A stretch of 64,000 nucleotides of DNA, taken from the NCBI GenBank assembly GCA_030549495.1, contig JAUIRK010001021.1:434001-498000 (forward strand). The letters run 5' to 3'. The notes below the pieces were generated by a model, which was not told the DNA's origin, did not search any database, and was given only the letters and a program-made list of their open reading frames with translations. This stretch comes from Nectonema munidae (taxonomy: Eukaryota; Nematomorpha; Nectonematoida; Nectonematidae). Positions 39,101-44,837 of this stretch are shown in pieces. A program made the position numbers and the translations under genes. Position 1 is the stretch's first letter, and each line of letters opens with the position of its first letter.

Positions 39101-41772
39101 AATTGATGGTTTGTGCTTGTGGATCATAAACTCAATAATGAGGATAAATCAAACTGCTATATTTACACTACTCCGATTGAAAACCCCTTTGTCATTGTAT
39201 TGACTCATACTTTCCAAAATTCATTGATAATATTGAACCTTATGTCTGATATTTCAAAAATATATAAATATTTTTATTTATTTCTAAGAATACTTAGAAG
39301 TAGATTTTGCTTAAAGTTAAAGAGATGGCAATCTGAAATCATTTGAAAGAATTTGATTCTTTGCTCATATTCAAACCAAAGCTATATTTTACTCATTTCA
39401 TTTTATTGATTTTATTACTACATGAAAATTGATAAAAAAAATCTAACAATAAAATTATCTCTTATTTTGTTTTTGAAACAATTTTTCAATCGTATTTAGT
39501 TGGTGATGCATTTTGTATCTTTTTGTGTTTACTTATACTCTTTGAATTAATTTCAAGTTGATCATATTAAAGAATGAAACTAGAGAATGTTGAAAAAATT
39601 AGAATATAATATAAAAGTAAATTTTGCTCTATAACGTTCAGTAAAAAATATGTAATAAGCAACAATCTAAGAAATTTTTTTATTCTCGAAAATTACAAAA
39701 ATTTATCATAAACAGTATCGTAATCATTTAAATATCCCAGTTTGATTGTACCTAAATTTTAGCTGCATACTAATAAAATGAATTGTACCACTCATTGAGT
39801 TATAATTAAACTAATAGCGCTACCATAATTAGTTCAAAATAAAAAAATATAGTTAATATAACTAGAAGCGCCATTACTATAATTAGAAAGCGCAAATAAT
39901 AAGTAGTTAACTTTCGTTAAAAAATTTTTGGCAAAAATTCATCGATCAATCTTATATTATATCTGTTAGAAGTTAAAAGGCACTAGAAGTTTGAAAATTG
40001 CAAATTATAATAAATTTGATTGAAATTTGAAAATCCAATCAAAACATTTCAAAAAAATTTTGATTGACAGATACGTAAACTGGACAATTACCTAAATCTT
40101 TTATGCATTTAAATTTTTTTCAATAAAAATCTTATATGAATTTTAAATTTTCTTTTCTGAACAGTTTTTACTGTAAAAAAATCGCTTTTTCTTCCCCGGG
40201 GAAATTTTCAAAAATTACGAGGTCCTCGTTCCCCGGGGAATGAAAAAAGACCTTAAAGTGGACACACTAGTATAAATGTATAAAAATTTTGTATACTTTA
40301 AAATCAGTGCACTTTGATAAAACCACCATAACCACTGCAAGACAAGTATTTGACAAGGTGGACTATTTTTACATCACATGTTATTAAACCAGAACATCCA
40401 CTTGGAGTGTGTACTGACTACTGACCGTGCTTTAACAATGTCTTTTTCTAGTCTCCAGATGTAATTGGTACCCAGTGCGCTATTCATCGCCGAGCATGAT
40501 GGGCTGAAAAATGTTCTAAATGAAATCATTGATACAGCGTACTTAATTCAACTCTTTGTTTGTTTTGAAAGTTGTGCGAAGAAAATGAATTTCAAATTTG
40601 AAAACCTCTTACTGCACTCAAATGTGATGTGGCTTTGCAAAGGAAAAGTTTCGAAGTGATAGTATGGAAGGAAATCTAGAAACTTCTGAAAAGCAAACTA
40701 TACATGCATGTAGAATATTCTGATGTCCGTTTTCGTATATTCGTATCAATTTTAGTGAACATGTTTTTTGAGAAGTGTCTTATAACGATTTTTCGATTGA
40801 AATGGAACAGTCTTATGCTGATGTTGCAAGGATGGCTCTGAAGTTCTGATCTTTCATTACATATGAGGAAGGAAAATTAAAAAAATATTCAAACAAATTT
40901 TACAATTTAAAAGTGCCAGTTTTTTTATTTAAGGGAGTTAATCATATAAGTTTTGGAATCACTGATAAAAATGAATGTTGACTGATAGATTGATTTTGAA
41001 CAATATTTTCACTAAGCCGGTCGTTTTTGTTTGTCGCAATGGGGGCCGGTTTAGAGAAGTTTTACTGTATGTGTAAAAATTTAATATAATTGAATATCAA
41101 AAAAAATTTCAGAAAACTTGTTAATTTTACATTATTTTTGAAAGTTCTCTACTATTTTCCATTTTCACTTTCGGCATACTTTTTTATACTTCTTTTATTT
41201 TTTATTTTATTTTCCACTTTCGGCATACTTACTTTTTTTATTTTTTTTCATAGAGAGCGTGATTTTTAATTTTAACTTTTTTTGTCTGGAGACATTTGTA
41301 AATTGTGTTTTAACAGTAAAATTGAACTTGCCATTGCGACTTTAGTATCATCCAACGTGTGGCTGTTTTGGTCCCGGATGGCGGTTTTGACCAGAAACGA
41401 AAGAATAAATCACTAATTTAGTTATATTATGGTTGAAGGATAATTCAACATCAAGATCATTGGACCTCTATTCAATATTATGTTTAGAAGCCGAATTCTC
41501 TTATTCCTGGATTACCCAGATGCAGAATTGACCAGCTTCCATATCAATTTAGTTAAAATAGGGAAGAGTACTAAGAGGTTTCGTGGCATTTTGTAAAAAT
41601 GTCAAACGCAAAAAAAGTTACTTTTTTGATTAAAACTAAAAAGACACTCACCATTTTTACATGGATCCATATGTTGATCATTAGACAGGTCGTTACTGAG
41701 AAGTGAAGTAAAAAATAGATGAAAAAGCAAAAACATGTGCTTTAAAAAATGGATAGAGATTATAGGAAGCAT
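86..41772 (-). CDS. tld: Tolloid/BMP1-type astacin metalloprotease, complete gene, 16 coding exons
   Basis: Secreted zinc endopeptidase of the astacin family, Tolloid/BMP1 subfamily; members process procollagen and cleave chordin/Sog to release BMPs. Exons (minus strand, in order): 41772-41652, 33376-33202, 30830-30727, 30669-30546, 26192-26014, 25958-25725, 25663-25436, 25031-24909, 15283-15138, 14353-14158, 11997-11875, 11425-11259, 6484-6007, 5399-5081, 4488-4359, 190-86. Coding exons sum to 2952 bases (983 residues plus stop), against 986 in human BMP1. Every junction keeps phase. Residues: signal peptide about 1-26; propeptide with DPCKNGGFLGDI; RKRTKR at 104-109; astacin domain about 110-310 with H204, E205, H208, H214 and M261; CUB1 from 314; CUB2 from 432; EGF1 from 544; CUB3 from 585; EGF2 about 707-747; CUB4 from 751; CUB5 from 864 to near the end. 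Vertebrate Tll1 or Bmp1 would be equivalent names. The first ATG is the best in frame; a 5' UTR exon upstream is possible. Confidence 0.95.
2230..3060 (+). mobile_element. hAT (ZBED5-like) transposon relic, 5' part
   Basis: Opens with a hAT-type terminus, CAGTGGTTTTCAAATTGGAG, followed by the GTCCGCGGTCCCC stretch common in this group. Downstream, plus-strand frames give [48 protein letters not shown] and [15 protein letters not shown]. These match in order the N-terminal blocks of ZBED5/FAM200-type hAT transposases. They sit in several frames with stops, so the copy is dead. No right terminus or matching target duplication was found. A related fragment lies at 40345-40850. Confidence 0.75.
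3360..3830 (+). mobile_element. hAT transposase C-terminal relic
   Basis: Frames read [35 protein letters not shown], then [20 protein letters not shown] after a frame change. The last block resembles the hAT dimerisation motif (PPTS.E.ERVFS) but has degenerated. It may belong to the family of the element at 35896 rather than to the relic just upstream. Confidence 0.55.
4359..4488 (-). CDS. tld: Tolloid exon 15: CUB5, middle
   Basis: A short exon found by phase matching: [20 protein letters not shown] followed by [24 protein letters not shown]....C.YD is the CUB core. The usual acidic calcium-site residues of YD.VEVRDG are largely lost (YDFLKIFSD). Acceptor tttttag, donor gtaagc, phase 0. 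Confidence 0.9.
5081..5399 (-). CDS. tld: Tolloid exon 14: CUB4 second half, CUB5 first half
   Basis: CUB4: [12 protein letters not shown]...[11 protein letters not shown]...[20 protein letters not shown]5: [20 protein letters not shown] and [17 protein letters not shown], matching [21 protein letters not shown] of BMP1 CUB5. The donor is gtacac in phase 2; an unspliced read would stop three codons later. Confidence 0.94.
5400..6006. other. Tolloid intron 13, no feature seen
   Basis: About 600 bases of AT-rich sequence between exons 13 and 14; a short (TA)n run near 5620. Nothing else supportable. Confidence 0.6.
6007..6484 (-). CDS. tld: Tolloid exon 13: CUB3 second half, EGF2, CUB4 first half
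   Basis: The longest exon. CUB3 ends with YDFVEVRSG...[11 protein letters not shown]...[15 protein letters not shown]2 is [20 protein letters not shown] plus [23 protein letters not shown]4 opens with [20 protein letters not shown]. The fusion of CUB, EGF and CUB in one exon shows intron loss relative to the one-module-per-exon pattern of EGF1. Confidence 0.96.
6485..11258. other. Tolloid intron 12, no gene seen
   Basis: About 4.8 kb of AT-rich sequence. Short open frames in it have no recognisable similarity. A (TAAA)n microsatellite lies at about 10014-10045. No transposon terminus was recognised. Confidence 0.5.
11259..11425 (-). CDS. tld: Tolloid exon 12: CUB3, first half
   Basis: Encodes [40 protein letters not shown] and [16 protein letters not shown]. 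Donor is gtttct, weak but phase-correct. It joins exon 13 as EGSNEM-DTCNYDF, matching EGNDVCKYDF in BMP1. Confidence 0.93.
11875..11997 (-). CDS. tld: Tolloid exon 11: EGF1
   Basis: One exon, one EGF module: [20 protein letters not shown] then [20 protein letters not shown], with six cysteines. [10 protein letters not shown] fits the consensus for Asp/Asn hydroxylation in calcium-binding EGFs, although the first acidic residue of the usual D.DEC is replaced (EYNEC). Confidence 0.95.
11998..14157. other. Tolloid intron 10
   Basis: About 2.2 kb. Around 12735-12775 the minus strand reads GTTCGATTCTCGCTCGTG, reminiscent of a tRNA B box, but no A box fits. An array of CAAAGGAGTGA-like repeats occupies about 13850-14130. 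The rest shows nothing. Confidence 0.5.
13850..14130. repeat. CAAAGGAGTGA short-repeat array with inverted copies
   Basis: Direct copies near 13852, 13869, 13909, 13926 and 13950 (variants of TCAAAGGAGTGA and TCAAAGAAGTGA), then copies in the opposite sense near 14085 (TCACTCTTTTGA), 14101 (AACTCCTTTGAT) and 14116 (GCTCCTTTGAT). The two halves could pair in RNA. The array ends about 30 bases from the donor of Tolloid exon 10. Confidence 0.7.
14158..14353 (-). CDS. tld: Tolloid exon 10: CUB2, second half
   Basis: Encodes [20 protein letters not shown], then [20 protein letters not shown] and [29 protein letters not shown] holds the calcium-site acidic residues typical of CUB domains. The intron just downstream carries an array of short CAAAGGAGTGA-like repeats. 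Confidence 0.95.
15138..15283 (-). CDS. tld: Tolloid exon 9: CUB2, first half
   Basis: Encodes [20 protein letters not shown], then [20 protein letters not shown] and AISFDFFQ: a typical CUB start (CGG.L....G...SPNYP..Y....C.W.I). Donor gtaagt in phase 0. Confidence 0.95.
15539..15610 (+). mobile_element. Helitron 5'-end relic
   Basis: TCTTAGCCTAGCGTCTGTAT, then GAAGCATTTTCATTGATTG, closely parallels the start of the Helitron at 53622 (AAGCTAGCGTGTGTGTG, then GAAGCATTCTCATTGGTTG). No 3' terminus was found nearby, so it looks truncated. Confidence 0.5.
17825..17831 (+). promoter_or_regulatory. Candidate TATA box
   Basis: TATAAAA in a GC-richer local context (CTGCAG just before, CGAG just after), about 90 bases upstream of an ATG that opens a leader-like peptide. 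Spacing fits a start site near 17855. In AT-rich DNA this alone is weak; the coincidence with the leader is what makes it notable. Confidence 0.4.
17923..18087 (+). CDS. Possible first exon of a small secreted protein, nested in Tolloid intron 8
   Basis: The ATG at 17923 opens [19 protein letters not shown], a textbook signal peptide, then [20 protein letters not shown] and [17 protein letters not shown] good donor (GGG|gtaagg) follows at 18088, in phase 0; read through, the frame stops ten codons later. A TATAAAA lies 92 bases upstream. I could not find a convincing next exon, and I do not recognise the peptide. It may be a small secreted or neuropeptide-like gene, or a chance leader. The gene would run opposite to Tolloid. 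Confidence 0.35.
19212..21085 (-). mobile_element. hAT (ZBED5-like) transposon relic
   Basis: Ends at 19212 with the hAT terminus CAGTGGCTCCCAAACTTTTT. Minus-strand frames give the ZBED5-type transposase in order: [20 protein letters not shown] (about 21060), [17 protein letters not shown] (20890), [20 protein letters not shown] (20690), [19 protein letters not shown] (20500), [20 protein letters not shown] and [13 protein letters not shown] (20300), [20 protein letters not shown] (20060). [10 protein letters not shown] is the catalytic-core signature. The frame changes at least three times and the segment after QGF is deleted, so it is inactive. The N-terminal end abuts another relic at about 21085. 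Confidence 0.85.
21090..21850 (+). mobile_element. hAT-like transposase relic (DUF659/CGBP1-like), internally deleted
   Basis: Plus-strand frames read [20 protein letters not shown] (about 21395-21460), [18 protein letters not shown], then after a gap [20 protein letters not shown] (about 21600), [20 protein letters not shown] and [19 protein letters not shown]. These blocks belong to hAT-type proteins with a DUF659-like catalytic core; the stretch normally separating them is missing, and there are frame changes. It lies back to back with the hAT copy on the other strand. Confidence 0.65.
22200..23730 (-). pseudogene. Repeat-family ORF ([18 protein letters not shown] family), damaged
   Basis: Minus-strand frames carry [20 protein letters not shown] and [17 protein letters not shown] (zinc-ribbon-like N-terminus, 23720-23510), then [79 protein letters not shown] and [16 protein letters not shown] recognise this as a protein repeated many times in arthropod and Hydra genomes, probably mobile, with no assigned function known to me. 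A 44-base AT-rich segment at 22877-22920 has GT and AG ends and fits a tiny intron in phase 0. A few breaks are present and the C-terminus is eroded, so the copy looks dead. Confidence 0.75.
24909..25031 (-). CDS. tld: Tolloid exon 8: CUB1, end
   Basis: Encodes [20 protein letters not shown] followed by [20 protein letters not shown]. Pattern LCG...SSGSRL...F.S......GF...Y is the second half of a CUB domain. Acceptor aatttag, donor gtaaat, phase 1. Confidence 0.92.
25436..25663 (-). CDS. tld: Tolloid exon 7: CUB1, first part
   Basis: CUB1 reads [20 protein letters not shown] and [19 protein letters not shown]. The conserved core (C.WRI, LDIYDG) is clear, but the usual YPNGY segment is replaced by [13 protein letters not shown], so this CUB is the most divergent of the five. 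Confidence 0.93.
25725..25958 (-). CDS. tld: Tolloid exon 6: Met-turn and end of catalytic domain
   Basis: Encodes GQEYNFKKM, then [15 protein letters not shown] (Met-turn M261 and the zinc-proximal Y263), then [20 protein letters not shown], the canonical end of an astacin domain. The donor is gtacta and the following intron 61 bases. Splicing here gives LYACSSCSFTMQ, which aligns with LYKCPACGETLQ of BMP1. Confidence 0.95.
26014..26192 (-). CDS. tld: Tolloid exon 5: zinc-binding active site
   Basis: Begins with the Tolloid-specific cysteine-rich loop ([12 protein letters not shown]) and contains the catalytic motif [19 protein letters not shown]204, H208 and H214 bind zinc; E205 is the general base. 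All key residues are intact. The following intron is only 55 bases. Confidence 0.97.
26263..26420. repeat. Local tandem duplication, about 108-base period
   Basis: The segment at 26263-26312 (ATTTTTGTAAAAGCAACAAT, AGTTCAGTCCGGTTGTTGAC) recurs at 26371-26420 with a few changes (AAGCAAGAATAGTTCAGTCT). The intervening sequence is not obviously repeated a third time. Confidence 0.7.
26882..27090. mobile_element. Inverted-repeat (MITE-like) element
   Basis: Left end GCCCGAAATGGGGCCATAAT and right end, read inverted, GCCCAAAACGGGGTCAAAAG match at most positions over about 25 bases. The interior is AT-rich and non-coding. No target duplication is evident, so the superfamily is undetermined. Confidence 0.5.
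27971..28349. mobile_element. Short insertion bounded by a 21-base direct repeat
   Basis: CCAATATTTCTACTTGTCTG(T) at 27971-27991 recurs at 28329-28349 with one difference. The 337 bases between begin CAGGGCTGTAGCCAGAAATT, a terminus like those of hAT-type MITEs at 2015 and 61875. A 21-base repeat is too long for a hAT target duplication, so either the family differs or the site was already duplicated. Confidence 0.5.
30546..30669 (-). CDS. tld: Tolloid exon 4: astacin domain
   Basis: Encodes [20 protein letters not shown] and [20 protein letters not shown], the standard N-terminal half of the astacin fold (cf. AVFRQAMRHWE.HTCVTFLER in BMP1). The donor is the unusual gtacca; only this cut restores the ECGCCSFVG frame with exon 5. 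Confidence 0.95.
30727..30830 (-). CDS. tld: Tolloid exon 3: furin site and start of catalytic domain
   Basis: Encodes [10 protein letters not shown] followed by [25 protein letters not shown] is a proprotein-convertase site; AAT...R.WP.GVIPY is the standard mature N-terminus of Tolloid proteases, whose alanine inserts into the active-site cleft after cleavage. The intron to exon 4 is only 57 bases. Confidence 0.95.
30831..33201. other. Tolloid intron 2
   Basis: 2.4 kb, AT-rich. A truncated piggyBac-like MITE lies at 31312-31420. A small palindrome (ACCCTATTTTAATAGGGT) is near 32608. Otherwise nothing is supportable. Confidence 0.55.
31312..31420 (-). mobile_element. piggyBac-like MITE, truncated copy
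   Basis: Starts TTAACCCATAGTCCCAATG and continues ACATAAGTAATTTCATCTTC, CTTTTTTCAATGACTTTGAA, ATAAATCGTCTGCGTTTTTT, matching the complement of the intact element at 43152-43281 along most of its length. The far terminus is lost. Confidence 0.7.
33202..33376 (-). CDS. tld: Tolloid exon 2: propeptide
   Basis: Reads [19 protein letters not shown] and onward, matching the FLGDIAL-type block of Tolloid propeptides that normally follows DPCK. Acceptor is cattaag, donor is gtaatg; phase 2 at the end matches exon 3. A piggyBac-like MITE begins about 24 bases upstream of the acceptor. Confidence 0.9.
33400..33525. mobile_element. piggyBac-like MITE next to Tolloid exon 2
   Basis: Begins TTAACCCTTTGAGGACAAGG and ends near CCTTAAAGGG; the ends are roughly inverted. 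TTAA and the CCC-type terminus are as in the 43152 element. The right TTAA is not preserved. Confidence 0.45.
33804..33820. repeat. Poly-C tract
   Basis: An uninterrupted C run after TTCGAAG. Similar AAGC-then-poly-C junctions occur in the hAT MITE at 61875, so this may be a remnant of that family. Confidence 0.6.
34360..35170 (+). mobile_element. MULE-like transposase relic, GC-richer than surroundings
   Basis: This block is clearly richer in G and C than its flanks. Around 34800-34900 plus-strand frames give [20 protein letters not shown] and HVIIQGYF. That fits the IDFE.AA..A....FP...V.GC.FH block of MULE-type (MuDR-like) transposases, with the catalytic D kept and E changed to K. Upstream frames contain [12 protein letters not shown] and [17 protein letters not shown]; downstream [17 protein letters not shown]. 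Frames shift repeatedly. No terminal repeats were seen. MULE assignment rests on a single block. Confidence 0.5.
35480..35895. repeat. Degenerate tandem repeats around a TTCAGCATACTTAAAA core
   Basis: Copies of the core lie near 35487 (ATTAGCATACTTAAAATTGG), 35629 (GTTCAGCGTACTTCAAAGGG), 35721 (ATTCAGCAGGATTGAAAATG) and 35864 (AGTCAGCATACTTAAAAATA), each followed by GGTAT or a similar string. Spacing is irregular. The hAT element at 35896 inserted inside the last copy. Confidence 0.5.
36408..37296. repeat. Merlin left terminal inverted repeat
   Basis: Matches the complement of 39205-40092 almost base for base, ending at GAATTTT..AAAGTATGA. It is non-coding and AT-rich. Confidence 0.92.
37508..38476 (-). 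pseudogene. Merlin (ISXO2-like) transposase, inactivated
   Basis: DDE-type transposase of the IS1016/ISXO2 fold that cuts and pastes Merlin elements. From the N-terminus: [15 protein letters not shown], a zinc-finger region CYECQ...[23 protein letters not shown], then [28 protein letters not shown], the first catalytic block [39 protein letters not shown], the second catalytic block [20 protein letters not shown], then [20 protein letters not shown] and, after a frame change, [20 protein letters not shown] with the third acidic residue. Both catalytic aspartates and the E are visible. Breaks: TAA just after CYECQ, TAG within GYC-KCY, a frame change near 38190, TAG in place of the Trp before VFGAIE (near 37932), and a frame change near 37690. 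Length otherwise normal for Merlin. Confidence 0.88.
39205..40092. repeat. Merlin right terminal inverted repeat
   Basis: Inverted partner of 36408-37296. Visible differences include one base in GATTGG(C/A)TTTTCAAATTTC and small changes near the TTTGCGCTTTC segment. Confidence 0.92.
40345..40850 (+). mobile_element. hAT (ZBED5-like) transposase fragment
   Basis: Frames give [24 protein letters not shown] sequence (about 40478-40530) and [20 protein letters not shown] plus GKVSK (40570-40660), matching the IHRE...KNVLN and LLLHT.VRWLSRGKVL blocks of ZBED5-type hAT transposases. It shares nucleotide similarity with 2840-3050 (AAGGTGGAC.ATTTTTACA, CACTTG.AGTGTGTACTGA). Confidence 0.7.
41034..41067 (+). 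mobile_element. pogo/Tigger-like terminal repeat, solitary
   Basis: Reads CAATGGGGGCCGGTTTAGAG then AAGTTTTACTG followed by TA. This is close to the inverted end of Tigger-type elements (CAGTAAAACC..TATA..CCG..C.CCGATGGG). No partner end was identified. Confidence 0.4.
41652..41772 (-). CDS. tld: Tolloid exon 1: signal peptide and start of propeptide
   Basis: Translation from the ATG at 41772 gives a hydrophobic leader ([20 protein letters not shown] then FTSLLS), followed by [14 protein letters not shown]. The DPCK motif matches the DPCK found at the start of BMP1 propeptides. The exon ends at a strong donor (gtgagt) in phase 1; the split glycine codon is completed by exon 2. A second in-frame Met 12 residues on could also start the leader. 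The reading frame upstream has no further ATG before it closes. Confidence 0.85.
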
Positions 41773-42004
41773 AACGAAAATGCGTATGTCCTCTCTACTT
41801 TTCAAGGGTTAAAGAAAGTAGGAATGAGAGGAAAAAGTAATAATGAAGAAGACTTTTTAGGAACACAAAGATTATAAAAAGTTTTCCTTATTGATTTATT
41901 AAGACATCAAAGAAAGTTTGATGCATAAGATAACAGATGTGTCAATTGTATAATCAGAGTAGAGTGACTAGGAAAAAGGGAAAGCTGCTGATCAACGTCC
42001 TTTT

Positions 42005-42062
42005 CATCACAATCATCATCAGTCTTTGCTTCATCATCATCATCATCGCTAATATCAGCACC
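42005..42062. repeat. (CAT)n-rich microsatellite
   Basis: CATCATCATCATCATCGC and nearby imperfect ATC/CAT runs, just upstream of Tolloid exon 1 in the direction of transcription. Confidence 0.7.
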
Positions 42063-43147
42063 ATTCTCGCTTTCATCGCTATTACCAAAAAGAATCTCTC
42101 CAGTAACATGTCTTCATTTCACAATTAACCTTAGAACAGGATTTCTCAATCGTGAATCCCCCACTTTTGGACTAAAATAAATTCGAATCTTTTTTCAAAA
42201 CTTACTTCTAATATAACAAATTAATAAAATCGGAATTTAAATCAAAGTAAAATTTTTCTCATCATTAAAATCTCAGTTTGAGCGCTAAATAAAAAATGCG
42301 TGGAGACTCCTTTTTCTTTTACGGAATCTTTAGAAGAGAACATTTTTAGGAAGGATTCATTGAATATAAACGTATTTCACAATTCAAATTTAAGTTGAAA
42401 AAAAAGTTAAAATAAGTTGAAAAAACCGTGCGGCTTAGAAGTTGACAAATAAAATATTAGTTATCGGGATAAACTGGAAAAACACTTGACTTTTTGAGAT
42501 CACCTAAAATTGACTTGTTGACGAAATTCAATTGTATATCTTTGATTGAGACTTTTTTTCATTTTTTTATCTCTCTTCGATTCAAAGTTTTACTTTTTAT
42601 TTTACTCTTTTTTTTAAATTTATTCGATTCAAATGTTAAAACACATTTGTCAATTTGATTACAAATCTCTCATTTTTGTGAATTAAATGGAATTTGTCTG
42701 CTTCTCCCTGTGAACTTAATCTTCTTTTGATTTGTTTATGGAATAACTAGAAAAATGTATTAAAATCATTTTAATTTATGATAGAAATTTTATGCAACCC
42801 ATGTTCGCCCTTTCCTTTCAAATCCAAATTAAAGTCGCCTCTCATGCACATTTTTTCAATGTTCTTTAAACGCGTTAAAAAATGATTCTACTGTATTTTA
42901 CACATGAGAAGAGATGAATGTAGGATACTACTATGTGGTTTGTGTAATACAATCTGTACATCACGATGATTACGAGTAGTCAACAAATTTGATTGACGTT
43001 ATCACACAAGGGAAGGCAATCCAGCACCGCTTCATATGGGATGCAGGTTGATATTGACATGTGTGAATAGAATGAACATCAGTGGACAGCACCATCCAAA
43101 CGACTCAACCTCTAAGCCACTGCTCGGTGGAATATTGATTCACCTTA

Positions 43148-43285
43148 TTAACCCATTTAAGACCAAGCAAAGCAGACGATTTTTAAAAAAACGCAGATGA
43201 TTTATATTCAAAGTCATTGAAAAAAGCAGACGAATATGAAATTACTTATGTTCCAAAATAGGAACATTGGTCGTAAATGGGTTAA
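43148..43285. mobile_element. piggyBac-like MITE, complete
   Basis: TTAA at both ends (43148-43151, 43282-43285) encloses 130 bases with inverted termini CCCATTTAAGACCAA and TTGGTCGTAAATGGG. TTAA targets and CCC-type ends are the mark of the piggyBac superfamily. Interior contains AAAGTCATTGAAAAAAGCAG and GACGAATATGAAATTACTTA, shared with the truncated copy at 31312. Confidence 0.8.
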
Positions 43286-44837
43286 TTATCCAAACAGGTC
43301 GTGAATTGTTTTGCCTCGTGTAAGGTTAATATAATTTTTTAACTAATCGCTTCTATGAAAAGTTAACTCAAACATCTTGCTCATAAAGTAAGCAGAAAAA
43401 GTAATAAAAGTATTATTTGAATATTTTGGAGTACTTCAAGGAATGAATATGAATCTTTTATAATCAAAATAAAAAATCTTTGATTTTGTCATTAAGATTT
43501 ATTCTTGGATAAATGAAATGAATTGTTCTGTTTTTTCATCTTTATGTGGTCTTTAGAAATAAATTTTTTACAAATATCCCACTTTCTTGATACACTAAAT
43601 CTTCTATTTTGTTGGGCATGGAGCCAAAAGCTTTGTTAATGGAATATCTTCATACTTTCTCTGATACGCATAGAGATAAAGAAAGAATTCCACGCTTAAA
43701 AGAAGTACCAGTCCACGTGGATAAATAATGAGAATCATGTTTTGCACTGATCGAAACGTTACATGCAGCAAAGTCAAAATAGTCGCAAAGGGCAGCTACA
43801 GTCCAATGTCGATAAGAGGATGCTCTATTTGATTTTTTCCTTTTTCTCGACGAACTACTTTTGTATCTTATCTAAATCTATGGACTCAAAATTTTTAAAA
43901 ATTGACCGGTTAAAAGATATTAGGGAATTAATTAATCGCTTAACTAAAACACGCTTAATTACCATCAATTGCTGATACTACCCTTATTCATGGCTGCTGC
44001 TGAAAAATTGTATCCAAACTTCCACATCCTAACCCTCACACAGTTTCAAATAAAACTGTTTTTTGGAGCGACTGATTTTGATAGAGCCACTGGAAATTGG
44101 TAGAGCCTATGAAACAAACATTGCGAACTAATACGGTAAATATTCGATAAAGTAAATTATACGTAACGAATAGAAAAATTTCCTAATATTTTACTTGGTT
44201 GATAATGAAATTTATAAATTTTATAGGAGGGATCCAAGAGATTTCGTTGAAAAAATACAAGATTTAGTCGACACACATGACTTTGTCGCCACGCGATTTT
44301 GTCGAGAACAAAAATTGCCTAAATTTAAAGTTTGAATAAATCCGTTCAGGGTATTGCTTAAATTTTATAATGCCATTTGAAAGCTGTTACTTACCAAAAG
44401 TTGGGTAACATAATTTATTTGTATTAATCTGTTAGCCACGTGAATAATGATCAAATGTGATATTTAATGAAAGACGATTTTGCTTAATTAGAGTCTACGA
44501 TCCTTGACTTTGGGCGTACCCATGATTAATAAAAATGCAGTAGAAATAATATGGCATTTAACATTATCCATATATATCAGATATTTTATTTATCCCTAAT
44601 TATTGCAGACCCCTATAATCATATTGTTAGACTAAAAGATTACATTGTTTATGCCTATTATTCATTGTTTTAATCACTTTGATTTAAATATTGTAATTAA
44701 CTATTATAATATTTTTTTACTGCTATAAACAGTTTTGTAAAAATTATGCTAAACAGCAACATGTGATCATTGGAAAATTTTCCTACCTTTATGATTTTGT
44801 ATGAATCAGTTCATCAAAGAGAAAATGGAAATAGAGA

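Larger units (their letters stand above)
36408..40092 (-). mobile_element. Merlin DNA transposon with 0.9-kb terminal inverted repeats
   Basis: Outer ends GGTAATTGTCCAGTTTACG and its complement, flanked by a perfect 8-base duplication TAAATCTT (36400-36407 and 40093-40100), as expected for Merlin. The inverted repeats are about 889 bases each (36408-37296 and 39205-40092) and differ only at scattered positions. The 1.9-kb core carries an ISXO2/IS1016-type transposase on the minus strand. The duplication overlaps the stop codon of the host hAT reading frame. Confidence 0.92.
35896..40269 (+). mobile_element. hAT element (non-autonomous), interrupted by Merlin
   Basis: Left end TAGCGTGTCCACCTCGGGAT; right end read inverted TAGTGTGTCCACTTTAAGG. 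Flanks are GTATAGAT (35888-35895) and GTATAAAT (40270-40277), an 8-base target duplication with one change. Apart from the Merlin insert the element is about 0.7 kb and keeps only the transposase C-terminus (36190-36401): [40 protein letters not shown] then stop, the hAT dimerisation domain. Both ends are rich in CCCCGGGGAA and CCTCG strings. It must have moved with a transposase supplied elsewhere. Confidence 0.85.
33377..41651. other. Tolloid intron 1, nested transposons
   Basis: 8.3 kb between the signal-peptide and propeptide exons. Contents from the exon 2 side: MITE (33400), poly-C tract (33804-33820), MULE-like relic (34360-35170), degenerate tandem repeats (35480-35895), hAT element (35896-40269) split by a Merlin element (36408-40092), hAT fragment (40345-40850) and a pogo/Tigger-like terminus (41034-41067). 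Confidence 0.8.

Noticed and set aside
41937-42128. Hydrophobic plus-strand frame (Ile-rich)
   Set aside because: Arises from the (CAT)n microsatellite; its membrane-helix look is a composition artefact.
42137-42170. hAT terminus (ACAGGATTTCTCAATCGTGA)
   Set aside because: Resembles degenerated CAGTGGTTCTCAACCGTGG but has no partner end or flanking duplication.
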